A stretch of 64,000 nt of DNA from Candidatus Sumerlaeia bacterium (GTDB lineage: Bacteria; Sumerlaeota; Sumerlaeia; SLMS01; JAHLLQ01), in NCBI GenBank assembly GCA_019634695.1, contig JAHCAW010000018.1, forward strand, positions 1 through 64,000. The letters run 5' to 3'. The translations under genes were made by a program, and so were the position numbers. The notes beneath the pieces are model-generated. The model was not told the origin of the DNA and searched no databases. It worked only from the letters and a program-made list of their open reading frames with translations. This document shows, piece after piece, positions 49,281-57,964 of this stretch. Position 1 is the first letter of the stretch. Every line of letters begins with the position of its first letter.

Positions 49281-50599
49281 CAGGCGACTCGAGGCTCCAG
49301 CCGCACGGGCACCGGGCCCTTCGCCCGGATCGTGATCAGCGGCAGGGGCTCGGGCGGCTCCGGCGACACGGACTCGATGCGGAAGCGACGCACGAGTTCG
49401 GCGACCAGTACGAATCCTTCGAGGAGAGCAAAGTGCTGGCCCACGCAGATGTGCTGGCCGAGACCAAACGGGAAGTAGGCATGGCGGGGCCGCGCGGCAA
49501 CGGCCTCGGGCAGGAAGCGGTCCGGGTCGAAGCGCGTCGGCTCCGGCCACAGGGCCTCGTTGCGATGGATCAACCAGGCGCTGACCATCAGGTGCGCGCC
49601 CTCCTCGAGGCGGAAACCGGCAACATCGACCGGCTCGGCCACGCGGCGCACGAGCGACCAGACCGGCGGATACAGGCGTAGGGTCTCGTCAAGGAATCGG
49701 CGCGTGTACTCGAGACGGGGCAGATCCGCGAAGGTCACGGGGCGGTCGCCCAGCACCTGACGGCATTCGGCGAGCAGGCGCTCCTGAACCTCGGGGTGGC
49801 GGCCGAGCAAGTCCATCGCCCACATCATCATGATGCCGGTGGTCTCATGGCCCCCAAGCAGAGAAGTGACGACCTCGTCGCGCAACTGGCGGTCGCTCAT
49901 CGGCTCGCCGGTGTCGCTGAGGGGCGTCTGCATGAGCACGGAGAGCAGGTCCTGTTCGGGTCCCTTCTGTCGGCGGCCGGCGATGATGGCCTCGGCGAGG
50001 CGATCCAGGTTGTGGAAGGCGCGGCGCATCGCGCGGTTCTGGCCGGCATGGAAGCGCGTTCCGAAGGTACTCCCCAGTTCGCCGAGATACTTCATCACCT
50101 CGGTGACGATGTCGCCGATGCGGTAGTCGGGGTCCTCGATGGGCTGGCCAAGGACGGTGCGGCCGATGATGGCGAGGGACAGGCGCATCATCTCGCGGGC
50201 GGCATTGGTGAGGACGGCACCTTGGCTGGCGGCCTCTTCGCGCCAACGTTCGGCCAGCGCCACGGTCTCCTCGACCATGATGGCGGTGTATTCGGCCAGA
50301 TGCGCCGGGGTGAACTTGGGCTGGTAGAGCCGGCGAACCTGACGCCAGTAGGCGCCCTCGCTGGCCAGCAGGCCGTCGCCCAAGGCCACGGCGAGGACCT
50401 GGCTGCGCGGGAACTTCTCCGGGTTAGACAGGATCTGGCGGACGGCCTCGGGCTCGGCGATGACGTACAGGTCGCCCAGCCCGGTCGAGTAGCGAACGAT
50501 GGAGCCGTAGGTCTGGGTCAGGTACTCGATGACCTCGAGCGGGCTGCGGCCCTGAAGGGCCTCGCGGGTGCCCGGTGGCGAGTGGGTTACAGGGTGCAT
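49280..50599 (-). CDS. Cytochrome P450
   Basis: A 439-residue P450 without a reductase domain or membrane anchor. The I-helix has LLGGHETTG (248-255), the K-helix ETLR (305-308), and the heme loop FPFGLGQHICVGQHFA (377-391), with Cys385 as the iron ligand. SEGAYWRQVRRLYQPKF (80-96) is the C-helix found in long-chain-hydroxylating bacterial P450s. It oxidises a C-H bond using external redox partners, none encoded here. As the first gene of the operon, followed at once by the acyl ligase, its substrate is probably a fatty acid or carrier-bound acyl chain. ATG at 50599. The lipoprotein to the right is divergent. Confidence 0.93.
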   Translation of the reverse strand: MHPVTHSPPGTREALQGRSPLEVIEYLTQTYGSIVRYSTGLGDLYVIAEPEAVRQILSNPEKFPRSQVLAVALGDGLLASEGAYWRQVRRLYQPKFTPAHLAEYTAIMVEETVALAERWREEAASQGAVLTNAAREMMRLSLAIIGRTVLGQPIEDPDYRIGDIVTEVMKYLGELGSTFGTRFHAGQNRAMRRAFHNLDRLAEAIIAGRRQKGPEQDLLSVLMQTPLSDTGEPMSDRQLRDEVVTSLLGGHETTGIMMMWAMDLLGRHPEVQERLLAECRQVLGDRPVTFADLPRLEYTRRFLDETLRLYPPVWSLVRRVAEPVDVAGFRLEEGAHLMVSAWLIHRNEALWPEPTRFDPDRFLPEAVAARPRHAYFPFGLGQHICVGQHFALLEGFVLVAELVRRFRIESVSPEPPEPLPLITIRAKGPVPVRLEPRVA

Positions 50600-50864
50600 G
50601 GGGGCGGTCGTGCCTGCGCAGGGGGGAGTGGGGGCGACCCGGCTTTGGGGGGTCGGCAGGTGGCGACCATCCGCCAACGGGGAGTGGGCAGGCAATCCGG
50701 AAAGGACCCCTTTTGGCGCTTGCGGTCTCGGTGGGGGTTTCGTAACACACAAGCAGGCAACGATTCGGAACGCGAGAGCCGCCCGGGCTGGGCGCCGCCT
50801 ACTGCGATGTTCCGGCCGATCGTGTGCCAGACACCGCCGACCGACCCCGCAAGGAGACTTCGCC
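50600..50864. other. Divergent promoter region of the P450 operon and the lipoprotein gene
   Basis: About 265 bases. The middle (50725-50790) is slightly less GC-rich (gtttcgtaacacacaagcaggcaacgattc) and should hold both promoters. No convincing -35/-10 pair or operator palindrome was found. AAGGAG before 50865 is the ribosome site of the rightward gene. Confidence 0.3.
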
Positions 50865-51935
50865 ATGACGTTTCGCAATCGCTGGGCAATGACCCTGGTG
50901 GCCCTGGGCGGGCTCATCGTGATGACCGGGTGCTCGATGCGCCAGCGCACCGACGTGCTCATGGACAAGAAACTGCCGGGCAAGGGCGGCCCGTTGACAG
51001 CCGATGTGTGGCAGGCGGCCGACACGTCCGCCGAGCCCGTCGTCACGGCCCGCCAGCGCTTCATCTGGCCGCTGCCGTTCAACCAGTACTCGCGCCAGCT
51101 CGAGATGCACACCGCCCGCAGCCAGGGGACGCCGGGCAAGGCCACCTCCAGTGCCACGGCGTGGAACGACCTGTTGGTCGCCCCCCCCTACTTCTTCATC
51201 TCGCTGCCGATCCGCGGCTTCTACGGCGAGTACGGCTACACCCGCGGCACCGAGGAGCCCAACGCCCGCGGCGGCATGTCGTTCAACCCCTTCTGGATGT
51301 GGGGCTGGCAGGACGGCACGCTTCCGACCGGTCGCAGCTTCGAGGCGTGGGGCGTGCCGCTGTTCTACTCGCGCTTCGCCGTCGCACAGAAGAACGCGGC
51401 GACCGATTCGGCGCTCTCGCAGCGCAACGTCCTGTGGACCCTTGGGCCGCGCGCCGCGTTCGTCGATCTCAAGGGCGACTTCCGCAACGTCGCCGGCGGA
51501 TACAAGGACGGCGTGCTCAACCTCGATCCCACACTCGACGGCATCCTCACCACCGACCAGTACGACGAAATCTCCGGACACCTCTTCAACCCGCTCCACC
51601 TCGGCGGCACGCTCGGCAACTTCCTGTGGACCAGCTACCATCTGAAGATGACCACCGACACGTGGGAGGACACGGTCAACGCCCACGGTCCGCTGCTCGG
51701 CATGATGATCTTCCACGAGAAGCGCCTGACCGACATCAACCGCTCCGGCACGAGCAAGACGCGCGAGTTCGACCGGCTGATCTTCGGCGGCTGGATCTGG
51801 AAGACGTGGCTGAAGCCCACCGAGGCCGGCGAGCCGGATCGCGAACTGCACGGCCCGCTCTTCGGCGGCTTCGGATGGGGCCGCAAGGACGGCGAGAAGA
51901 CCCTGCGCCTGTTCTGGTCGCACATCAAGATCTAG
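50865..51935 (+). CDS. Lipoprotein of unknown function, probably outer-membrane associated
   Basis: A 356-residue protein with lipobox LIVMTGC (Cys23). The mature chain is rich in Trp, Phe, Gly and Tyr in alternating patterns (FIWPLPFNQYSRQLEM, FNPFWMWGWQDG, RLIFGGWIWKTWL, FGGFGWGRKDGEKTLRLFW), which suggests a beta-barrel or beta-rich surface protein. It ends FWSHIKI, close to a barrel-type terminal aromatic. No known domain recognised. ATG at 50865 follows AAGGAG; a strong terminator follows, so it is a single-gene transcript. It is divergent from the P450 operon, so a link to lipid export or storage is possible but not shown. Confidence 0.75.
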   Translation: MTFRNRWAMTLVALGGLIVMTGCSMRQRTDVLMDKKLPGKGGPLTADVWQAADTSAEPVVTARQRFIWPLPFNQYSRQLEMHTARSQGTPGKATSSATAWNDLLVAPPYFFISLPIRGFYGEYGYTRGTEEPNARGGMSFNPFWMWGWQDGTLPTGRSFEAWGVPLFYSRFAVAQKNAATDSALSQRNVLWTLGPRAAFVDLKGDFRNVAGGYKDGVLNLDPTLDGILTTDQYDEISGHLFNPLHLGGTLGNFLWTSYHLKMTTDTWEDTVNAHGPLLGMMIFHEKRLTDINRSGTSKTREFDRLIFGGWIWKTWLKPTEAGEPDRELHGPLFGGFGWGRKDGEKTLRLFWSHIKI

Positions 51936-51964
51936 GGTCAGACCATAACTTCGCTCTACCCGCG

Positions 51965-52002
51965 CCGCCCCGCCAGCCCGTCTGGCGGGGCGGCTTCCTT
52001 AT
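51965..52002 (+). terminator. Strong intrinsic terminator
   Basis: A perfect 12-bp stem, CCGCCCCGCCAG (51965-51976) with CTGGCGGGGCGG (51982-51993), has a 5-base loop followed by CTTCCTTATG. It lies 29 bases after the lipoprotein stop. Confidence 0.82.
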
Positions 52003-52103
52003 GTCTTGCGCACTCCCACTGTGCCCCGCACGCTCCCCATTGTCCGCGGGGATGATGCCCCCGGCCACCAGCCCAGCCAACTTGTGCATAGAGGGAATCG
52101 GCC

Positions 52104-54485
52104 ATGGATCGTCGTCAGTTTATCAAGACCGCCGCGATGGGCTCTGCCGCCGCGCTGGTGACGTGGAAGTTTGGGGGCACGCTGGCGCTGGCCCAGCTTC
52201 CCGACGAAACCAGCTCGATTCCGCCCGACCGCTGGCAGGAGATCGGCCTGTCGCGCCGCTACCTGATCCAGAAGAACGAGGGCATCCGTAGCGAAGCACC
52301 ATGCCTTGCCTTCGATCCCGAGGGCACGCTGTGGGCGACGTGGGTGGAGGACGAGGTCGACGGCGAGCAACTCTACGCCGCGACGTTCGACGGCTCGGGA
52401 TTCGGCGAGGCGCAACGCGTCTCCGAAGGCGGCAACGGGCACGTGGCGCATTCGCGCGTGAAGGGCACGCAACACGGCGTCGTGGCACTGTGGACCGAGC
52501 GTCAGGCGTGGGGACACTGGAACATCGCGCTGCGTCGCCTCGGGAACGATTCGGACCCGGGGCCGGTGCGGTTGGACGAGCCGGGCATCGCGTGGCGACC
52601 GGACATCGTCGAACTCGCCGGCGGCGCGTTGTGCGTCGTCTACGAGCGTCGCCGGCCGGGGATGCGCTACGAGATCGTGGCGCGCCTGCTGCGCGACGGG
52701 GCGTGGGGCGAGGCAGTGGTTGTGAGCGCCGCGCCGGAAGAGGACTGCTGCCGCCCGGCCGTGACGCTGGATGCGCAGGGACGCCCGTGGATTGCGTGGG
52801 ACCAGACCGACGGCATCGGCGGCCCGCATGTGTGGATCGCGCCGCTCGAGGGCTCCAGCGTCGGCGCGCGCGTGCAGGTGACGCGCCACCCGGCGGAGAA
52901 CATCGCGCCGGCGTTGGTGCACGACGGCCATCGCCTCTGGATCGCCTGGCAGTCCAATCGCCGCGACGAGGACGAGTGGGACATCCCGCGCTGGATTCAC
53001 CTGCGCGCCTATCAGGACGGCGAGTTCCTCGAACCGGTCGGCGAGATGCCGGGCAAGGATCTGACGAAGCGGGGCACGGACCAGAGCTTCGAGTTTCCGC
53101 GGCTGTACTGCGGACGCGACGGGCGCGTGGTCGTCACGGGCCGGCCGTCGCACAACTTCTGCCTGCAATGGTATCACGGCAACCGGTGGTCGCCGCTGTA
53201 TCGCGTGCCGGAGGACTTCTGGGGCGGCCGCGGCCAGTTCCTCGAGGGCGCCTTCGACGCGTCCGGCAACTTCTGGGTGGCCCGGCGCGACTTCCGCGTC
53301 AACACGCTGCACTGCATCACGGGCATGCAGGGAGCGGCGGCCGAGCCGCGCCTGACGCCCGCCGTGCGCTCCGCCGCCGTCGTGCGCGTCCCCTCCAACG
53401 CCATTCGCAACCGGCCGAACTGGGACGCGCTCGAGGGGCTCGAAGGCATCGACGAACCGCTGATCCCCTACTACGGCGACCTTCACGGCCACACGTGGAT
53501 CTCCGACGGCGTCGGCGACATCGACGAGTACTACCGCCTGCGACGCGACTACTACCGCGACGACTTCGCCTCGCTGACCGATCACGACACCTTCGTCGGC
53601 AAGAGCATCCTGCCCTCCGAATGGGAGCAGATCAAGGAGATCACCCAGGACTGGCACGCGGACGACCGCTTCGTCACGCTGTTCGGCCAAGAGTACACCA
53701 CCGGCCGGCCGCCCGCCGGCATCGGCCACAAGTGCATCTACTCCACCGATCCCACCATCCCGCTGTTCGACCACACGACCGTCGAAGCGAACTCGAGCGC
53801 GAAGCTCAACGCGCTGGTGAAGAAGTGGAACAGCCTGATCTTCCCGCACCACACGGGCTGGACGGGAACGGACTGGGACGGCGCGGACGAGGAGATCCAG
53901 ACGCTGGTCGAGATCTGCTCGAACCACGGACGGTTCGAGTATCAAGGCAACACGCCGATTCCGCATCGCGGCGGCATCCGCGGCGGCTTCGTGCAGGACG
54001 CGCTGGCGCGCGGGCTCAAGTTCGGCCTGATCGGCGGCTCGGACAGTCATGGCGTCATCTGGCACCATCGGATCGCCTGGAAGCGCGACAACAACCGCAC
54101 GGGGCTGGCCGTGGCGCTGGCGCCGCGCCTGACGCGCGACGCGATCTTCGAGGCCCTGCGCCGGCGTCGCACCTACGCCACCACGGGCAACAAGCCGCTG
54201 CTGGACTTCCGCATCAACGGACACCTGATGGGCGAGGAGATCAGCGTGCCGGCCGGACCGATCACGCTGACCGCGAACGTCATCGGCGACGTCGAGCTCA
54301 AGTGGATCGAGATCGTGCGCAACAACGAGTTGTGGTACAGCTACGGCGGCGAGGGCTGGCAGTCGCGCATCACGGTCCGCGACGACGAAGTGCCGGCCGG
54401 GACCTCGTGGTACTACCTGCGCGTCGAGTTCGAGAGCGGCGACATGGCCTGGAGCAGCCCGATCTGGGTGACACGGCAGGCGTGA
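52104..54485 (+). CDS. Tat-exported DUF3604 (PHP-like) protein
   Basis: A 793-residue protein. MDRRQFIKTAAMGSAAALVTW is a twin-arginine signal (Arg3-Arg4). Residues about 55-390 contain repeated strands with Trp (LWATWVEDE, PWIAWDQTD, LWIAWQSNR, FWVARRDF), a likely beta-propeller. From about 450 comes DUF3604: YYGDLHGHTWISDG with the HxH pair, SLTDHDTF, FGQEYTTG, FPHHTGW, and IGGSDSHG. These are the ordered His/Asp/Glu metal ligands of a PHP-type hydrolase. The C-terminal 100 residues are beta-rich. Substrate unknown. The intact metal set suggests catalysis outside the cytosol after folded export. ATG follows GAGGGAA. Confidence 0.88.
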   Translation: MDRRQFIKTAAMGSAAALVTWKFGGTLALAQLPDETSSIPPDRWQEIGLSRRYLIQKNEGIRSEAPCLAFDPEGTLWATWVEDEVDGEQLYAATFDGSGFGEAQRVSEGGNGHVAHSRVKGTQHGVVALWTERQAWGHWNIALRRLGNDSDPGPVRLDEPGIAWRPDIVELAGGALCVVYERRRPGMRYEIVARLLRDGAWGEAVVVSAAPEEDCCRPAVTLDAQGRPWIAWDQTDGIGGPHVWIAPLEGSSVGARVQVTRHPAENIAPALVHDGHRLWIAWQSNRRDEDEWDIPRWIHLRAYQDGEFLEPVGEMPGKDLTKRGTDQSFEFPRLYCGRDGRVVVTGRPSHNFCLQWYHGNRWSPLYRVPEDFWGGRGQFLEGAFDASGNFWVARRDFRVNTLHCITGMQGAAAEPRLTPAVRSAAVVRVPSNAIRNRPNWDALEGLEGIDEPLIPYYGDLHGHTWISDGVGDIDEYYRLRRDYYRDDFASLTDHDTFVGKSILPSEWEQIKEITQDWHADDRFVTLFGQEYTTGRPPAGIGHKCIYSTDPTIPLFDHTTVEANSSAKLNALVKKWNSLIFPHHTGWTGTDWDGADEEIQTLVEICSNHGRFEYQGNTPIPHRGGIRGGFVQDALARGLKFGLIGGSDSHGVIWHHRIAWKRDNNRTGLAVALAPRLTRDAIFEALRRRRTYATTGNKPLLDFRINGHLMGEEISVPAGPITLTANVIGDVELKWIEIVRNNELWYSYGGEGWQSRITVRDDEVPAGTSWYYLRVEFESGDMAWSSPIWVTRQA

Positions 54486-54515
54486 GAGGGCGCAGGTGGC
54501 GCCAGACACGAGATC

Positions 54516-54971
54516 ATGCGCATCTATCTCGACACCTGTGTGCTCAATAGGCCGATCGACGACTCCAGTCAGGAGCGTATCCGGCTGGAGTCAAAGGCAC
54601 TATCGCACATCCTCCGGCAGGTGGACTTGGGAAAGTGGACGCTCTTGACAAGCAGGGTGATCGAGTGGGAGATAGACCGTATCGAATGCTTGGATCGCCG
54701 GGAAGCGATCCGGGCGATTCTGGGCAAGGCTGGCGAAACGACGCCGGTTGGACGGGCTACGGCCCAGTTTGCCTTGGGTTTGACTCCGTACGGAATCGGC
54801 GGACTCGATGCGATGCATCTCTCCTCCGCACATGAAGGTTCGGCTGACTTCTTCCTGACCGTTGATGACAGGCTACATAGACGAGCCCGGGCGATTGCCA
54901 GCTTGGCCCCGATGCAAGTGACGACTCCACCACTCTTGATTGAACTCTTCCGAGAGACAATAGAGCCATGA
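54516..54971 (+). CDS. PIN-domain ribonuclease (VapC-like toxin)
   Basis: A 151-residue PIN-fold protein. MRIYLDTCVLNRPIDD carries the first Asp (residue 6), VIEWEIDRI the Glu, GGLDAMHLSSA the next Asp, and DFFLTVDDRLHRRA the last acidic residues; all catalytic positions are filled. It may cleave RNA as a toxin. The stop overlaps the ATG of the next small gene (ATGA), which is likely its partner. GC content here (54530-55100) is lower than that of the neighbours, which hints at transfer. It lies 30 bases after the DUF3604 gene, in the same direction. Confidence 0.83.
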   Translation: MRIYLDTCVLNRPIDDSSQERIRLESKALSHILRQVDLGKWTLLTSRVIEWEIDRIECLDRREAIRAILGKAGETTPVGRATAQFALGLTPYGIGGLDAMHLSSAHEGSADFFLTVDDRLHRRARAIASLAPMQVTTPPLLIELFRETIEP

Positions 54972-55177
54972 CGGTCGACCAACTTAGCGCAAGCGAACTG
55001 AGACGGGCGGTCTATGAGTTGATCGTCCGCGAATATGGCGCCGCCACTTTGGTGCGGTTTCTCCGGGAGAATTACCCAGGGCAGGGAGACTACACGGCTC
55101 ACCGACAGGCAACGCCGCAGCCGACCGTCGAGGAGTTGATGGCCGAGTTTGGCAGGCCAGCCGGACCATCGTCCTGA
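54968..55177 (+). CDS. Small protein paired with the PIN gene, possible antitoxin
   Basis: A 69-residue protein that overlaps the PIN gene by 4 bases. The N-terminal half is a helix-rich LSASELRRAVYELIVREYG; the C-terminal half (ATPQPTVEELMAEFGRP) is flexible with a short helix, like the toxin-wrapping tail of VapB-type antitoxins. No DNA-binding fold is certain. The order, toxin first, is the reverse of most vapBC pairs. The overlap and the lower GC shared with the PIN gene support a module; antitoxin function is an inference. Confidence 0.65.
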   Translation: MTVDQLSASELRRAVYELIVREYGAATLVRFLRENYPGQGDYTAHRQATPQPTVEELMAEFGRPAGPSS

Positions 55178-55470
55178 CAGGGTTGCGCCACGCGGATGAC
55201 GTTGCCCCGGCGGAACTGAAACGGAGGGGCTCAGGGCGCATCTCGGCACCGTTGCTTGAATGGAACGCGAGCGTCCCGCTCGCACGCCTCGGCGGGCACG
55301 ATGCCCGCCCTCCTTTCCCTTCGCCGCTTCGGGGGAAGCTGCGCCCCCATCCCCGCCGTGTGGCAGTCGCAGGATGCGCCCGGGAGCATCGTTCCCGCCG
55401 CGTTTTCAACTTGCCGTTCTTTCGCCCTGCCCGTCAGGACTGTCCGACGTCCTGTCGGGAGAGGTTCCGG
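55178..55470. repeat. Intergenic region with hairpin repeats
   Basis: About 290 bases without a convincing gene. GCGAGCGTCCCGCTCGC (about 55267-55283) and GGCGGGCACGATGCCCGCC (about 55292-55311) are adjacent hairpins with short loops, and CGCCGCTTCGGGG follows. These words resemble dispersed repeats and not a coding start. The frame of the PBP stays open here, but GTG at 55471 with GAGAGG is the better start. Confidence 0.55.
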
Positions 55471-57885
55471 GTGTCTCCGCGTGGTTCCCAGCAACGTGCC
55501 GGCTCCGCCGTCCTCGGGCATCTGAGGGCGCCGGAGGACGACGTCGAGGAGCCGGAGCCCGGGCGCGAGCGCGTGGGCGGGAACTGGCCGGCCCGGCTGC
55601 TGTGGTGGAGCGGGGCGACGCTGACCTGTCTGGGCCTTGCCGCCAGCGGCTTCGCGATCGGCGGGCTGGCGGCATGGCTGCAGAGCGTCCCGCCCCTGCC
55701 CGAAATGGAGCGCTACGACCCTCCCGAGATGACCGTGCTGGTCGACCGTGCCGGCGTGCCGTACGCCCAACTCTTCGAGCAGCGCCGCCGCTTTGTCTCG
55801 CTGGCCGAGATGCCGCCGATGCTGCCCGAGGCCTTCATGGCGATCGAGGACACGCGCTTCCGCGATCATGTGGGGATCAACCCGCTGGCGATCGTGCGCG
55901 CGGCGCTGCTGAACGCGCAACGCGGCACCATGTCCCAGGGCGCCAGCACGATCACGCAGCAACTGCCGCGCAACCTGGCCACCACGATCGGCCGCGAGAA
56001 GACATTGGAGCGCAAGGTGCGCGAGGCGCTTGTCGCGCTGCAGCTCGAGCGCCACTACTCGAAGGACCAGATTCTCGAGACCTACCTGAACCAGATCTAT
56101 CTGGGCAGCGGCAACTATGGCGTGGAGGCCGCGGCGCGACGGTACTTCGGCAAGACCGTCGCCGAACTCGACCTGGCCGAGTGCGCGTTGCTGGCCGGGC
56201 TGCCGCAACTGCCCGAGCGCTACTCGCCGCTCAACGATCCCGAGGCCGCGCTGCGTCGCCGCAACCAGGTGCTCGACCGCCTGCTGAGCCTCGGTTGGAT
56301 CGAGCCGACGGAGTACGACGTTGCCTTCGCCATGGAACTGCATGTCGTCGATGGCGACCGCGTGGCCTCCGGGCCGACGGACTGGTTCGTCGATGTGGTG
56401 CGGCGCGACATCGAGCGCGTGCCCGAGCTGGCGATGGCGCGGTTGCGCGCCGAGGGCTGGGTGGTGGAGACGACGCTCGACACCGGCCTGCAACTGCTGG
56501 CCGCCGAGGTGTTGCGCGAGGGGCTGGTGGCCGAGGAGGCGCTATGGCTGGAGGATCGTCCGCGTCGATTCGCGCGGGCGCAGGCGATGCCGGAGTTTAC
56601 GCGCGCGGCCCGAGCGGGTCAGGTGCGCATGGCGCGTGTCGTGCGCCGCTTCGAGCGCACCATTGTTGTTGAGTTGGGCGATGGCTCGCGCGCCGACCTC
56701 GAGGTGCCGGCCGAGGCGCCCCACCTGTTCGACCTGGCCGTCGGCGACGGCGTCGATGTCGAGGTGGATGCGCTGGTGCCCGGGCGCGCGGGGCTGTGGC
56801 GCGGGCACCTGCTGCCGCGTACGCCGCTGCAAGGGGCGTTGGTCTGTCTGGATCGCCGCACGGGCGAGGTGCTGGCCCTGGTCGGCGGGCGACCCGACGA
56901 GGCCGGGCGGCGCCGGGACTTCTTCAATCGCGCGCTGGCGGCGCGCCGTCAGGCCGGTTCGACGATCAAGCCGCACTTCTTCGCCGCGCTGCTGCACGCC
57001 GGCTACACGCCCGACTCGGTCTTCGTGGACGAGCCGGTCACGTACGCGGGGGGCTATGCGCCGCAGAACTTCGAGCGGCGCTTCTTCGGACCGACGACGC
57101 TGCAGGAGGCGCTGGAGCACTCGCGCAACGTGCCGACGATCCGCGCGGTGCGGGCGGCGGGCTTCTCGGAGTCGCTGGCCTTCGTCGATCGGTTCGCGAT
57201 CACGCGGCCGGAGCGGGGCTGGGAGTTCCGCCGCGAGCTGCCCGTCGTCCTGGGCGCCGCGGAGATCACGCCCTTCGAGGCGGCCGCGTCGTACCTGCCG
57301 TTCGCCAACGCGGGGGTGGCCACGCCGCCGGGCGCGCTGCGCGAGATTCGCCACAACTCCGGGCGCGTGCTGCACCGCCCCGCGCCGCGGGCGCGCCGCA
57401 TCCTCGATGCCGACGAGACCGCCGGCATGGTGCAGATGCTGGTCGGCGTGATGACGCACGGAACGGGGCGCTCGCTGCAGGGCGAGTTGCCGGCGGACTG
57501 GCACGGCCGCCTGGCGGGCAAGTCGGGGACGACGTCGGATTATCGCGACGCCTGGTTCGCCGGCTTCACCACCGATCACGTGGTGGCGGTGTGGGTGGGC
57601 TTCGACCAACCGTTGCCGCTGGGCGAGGGGCGGGGCGGCGGGCGGGTCGCCGGTCCGATCTGGACGCAGTTTCTGGCGCGCGTGTCGGAGCGTCGCGGCG
57701 TCGGCCCCGGCGATCTTGAACTTCCGGCCGGCTGGCGTCTGGTGCCCGTGCACGCGGCGAGCGGGCGAATGCTCGACGACGCGGAGGAGCAGCCCACCGG
57801 GGCGGCTACGCGGTGGGTCGCACGGCACCAATCCGCCGACCCGCCCGCAGGTCTGGCGCAGCAAGCCGTGCCGATGGGCGAGTGA
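55471..57885 (+). CDS. Class A penicillin-binding protein (PBP1 type)
   Basis: An 804-residue bifunctional enzyme for peptidoglycan polymerisation and crosslinking. A membrane span at about 48-72 follows a cytosolic tail. The GT51 glycosyltransferase has AFMAIEDTRFRDHVGI (catalytic Glu near 125), QGASTITQQLPRNL, and GNYGVEAAARRYFGK. The transpeptidase has RRQAGSTIKPHFFAA (Ser near 496), EHSRNV (SxN motif) and AGKSGTTSDYRDAW (KSGTT near 682). An OB-like insert lies between (about 360-440). No known lipoprotein activator is near. The start at GTG 55471 is backed by GAGAGG; upstream sequence looks like repeats. Confidence 0.93.
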   Translation: MSPRGSQQRAGSAVLGHLRAPEDDVEEPEPGRERVGGNWPARLLWWSGATLTCLGLAASGFAIGGLAAWLQSVPPLPEMERYDPPEMTVLVDRAGVPYAQLFEQRRRFVSLAEMPPMLPEAFMAIEDTRFRDHVGINPLAIVRAALLNAQRGTMSQGASTITQQLPRNLATTIGREKTLERKVREALVALQLERHYSKDQILETYLNQIYLGSGNYGVEAAARRYFGKTVAELDLAECALLAGLPQLPERYSPLNDPEAALRRRNQVLDRLLSLGWIEPTEYDVAFAMELHVVDGDRVASGPTDWFVDVVRRDIERVPELAMARLRAEGWVVETTLDTGLQLLAAEVLREGLVAEEALWLEDRPRRFARAQAMPEFTRAARAGQVRMARVVRRFERTIVVELGDGSRADLEVPAEAPHLFDLAVGDGVDVEVDALVPGRAGLWRGHLLPRTPLQGALVCLDRRTGEVLALVGGRPDEAGRRRDFFNRALAARRQAGSTIKPHFFAALLHAGYTPDSVFVDEPVTYAGGYAPQNFERRFFGPTTLQEALEHSRNVPTIRAVRAAGFSESLAFVDRFAITRPERGWEFRRELPVVLGAAEITPFEAAASYLPFANAGVATPPGALREIRHNSGRVLHRPAPRARRILDADETAGMVQMLVGVMTHGTGRSLQGELPADWHGRLAGKSGTTSDYRDAWFAGFTTDHVVAVWVGFDQPLPLGEGRGGGRVAGPIWTQFLARVSERRGVGPGDLELPAGWRLVPVHAASGRMLDDAEEQPTGAATRWVARHQSADPPAGLAQQAVPMGE

Positions 57886-57964
57886 TACCGTTTCGGAAAA
57901 CTGGTGAAACTTGTTGGCTCTTCCGTCCGGCCCACCGGCCGAGCGGACGCGGAAGACGGTGCCG

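Noticed and set aside
45452-50599. A polyketide synthase or NRPS megasynthase cluster
   Set aside because: No ketosynthase, acyltransferase, ketoreductase or condensation domain is present anywhere in the window; only a ligase, a carrier, a thioesterase, a sulfotransferase and a P450.
55183-55470. N-terminal extension of the PBP
   Set aside because: The frame is open, but its content corresponds to hairpin repeats and a GTG with GAGAGG at 55471 gives a normal PBP start.
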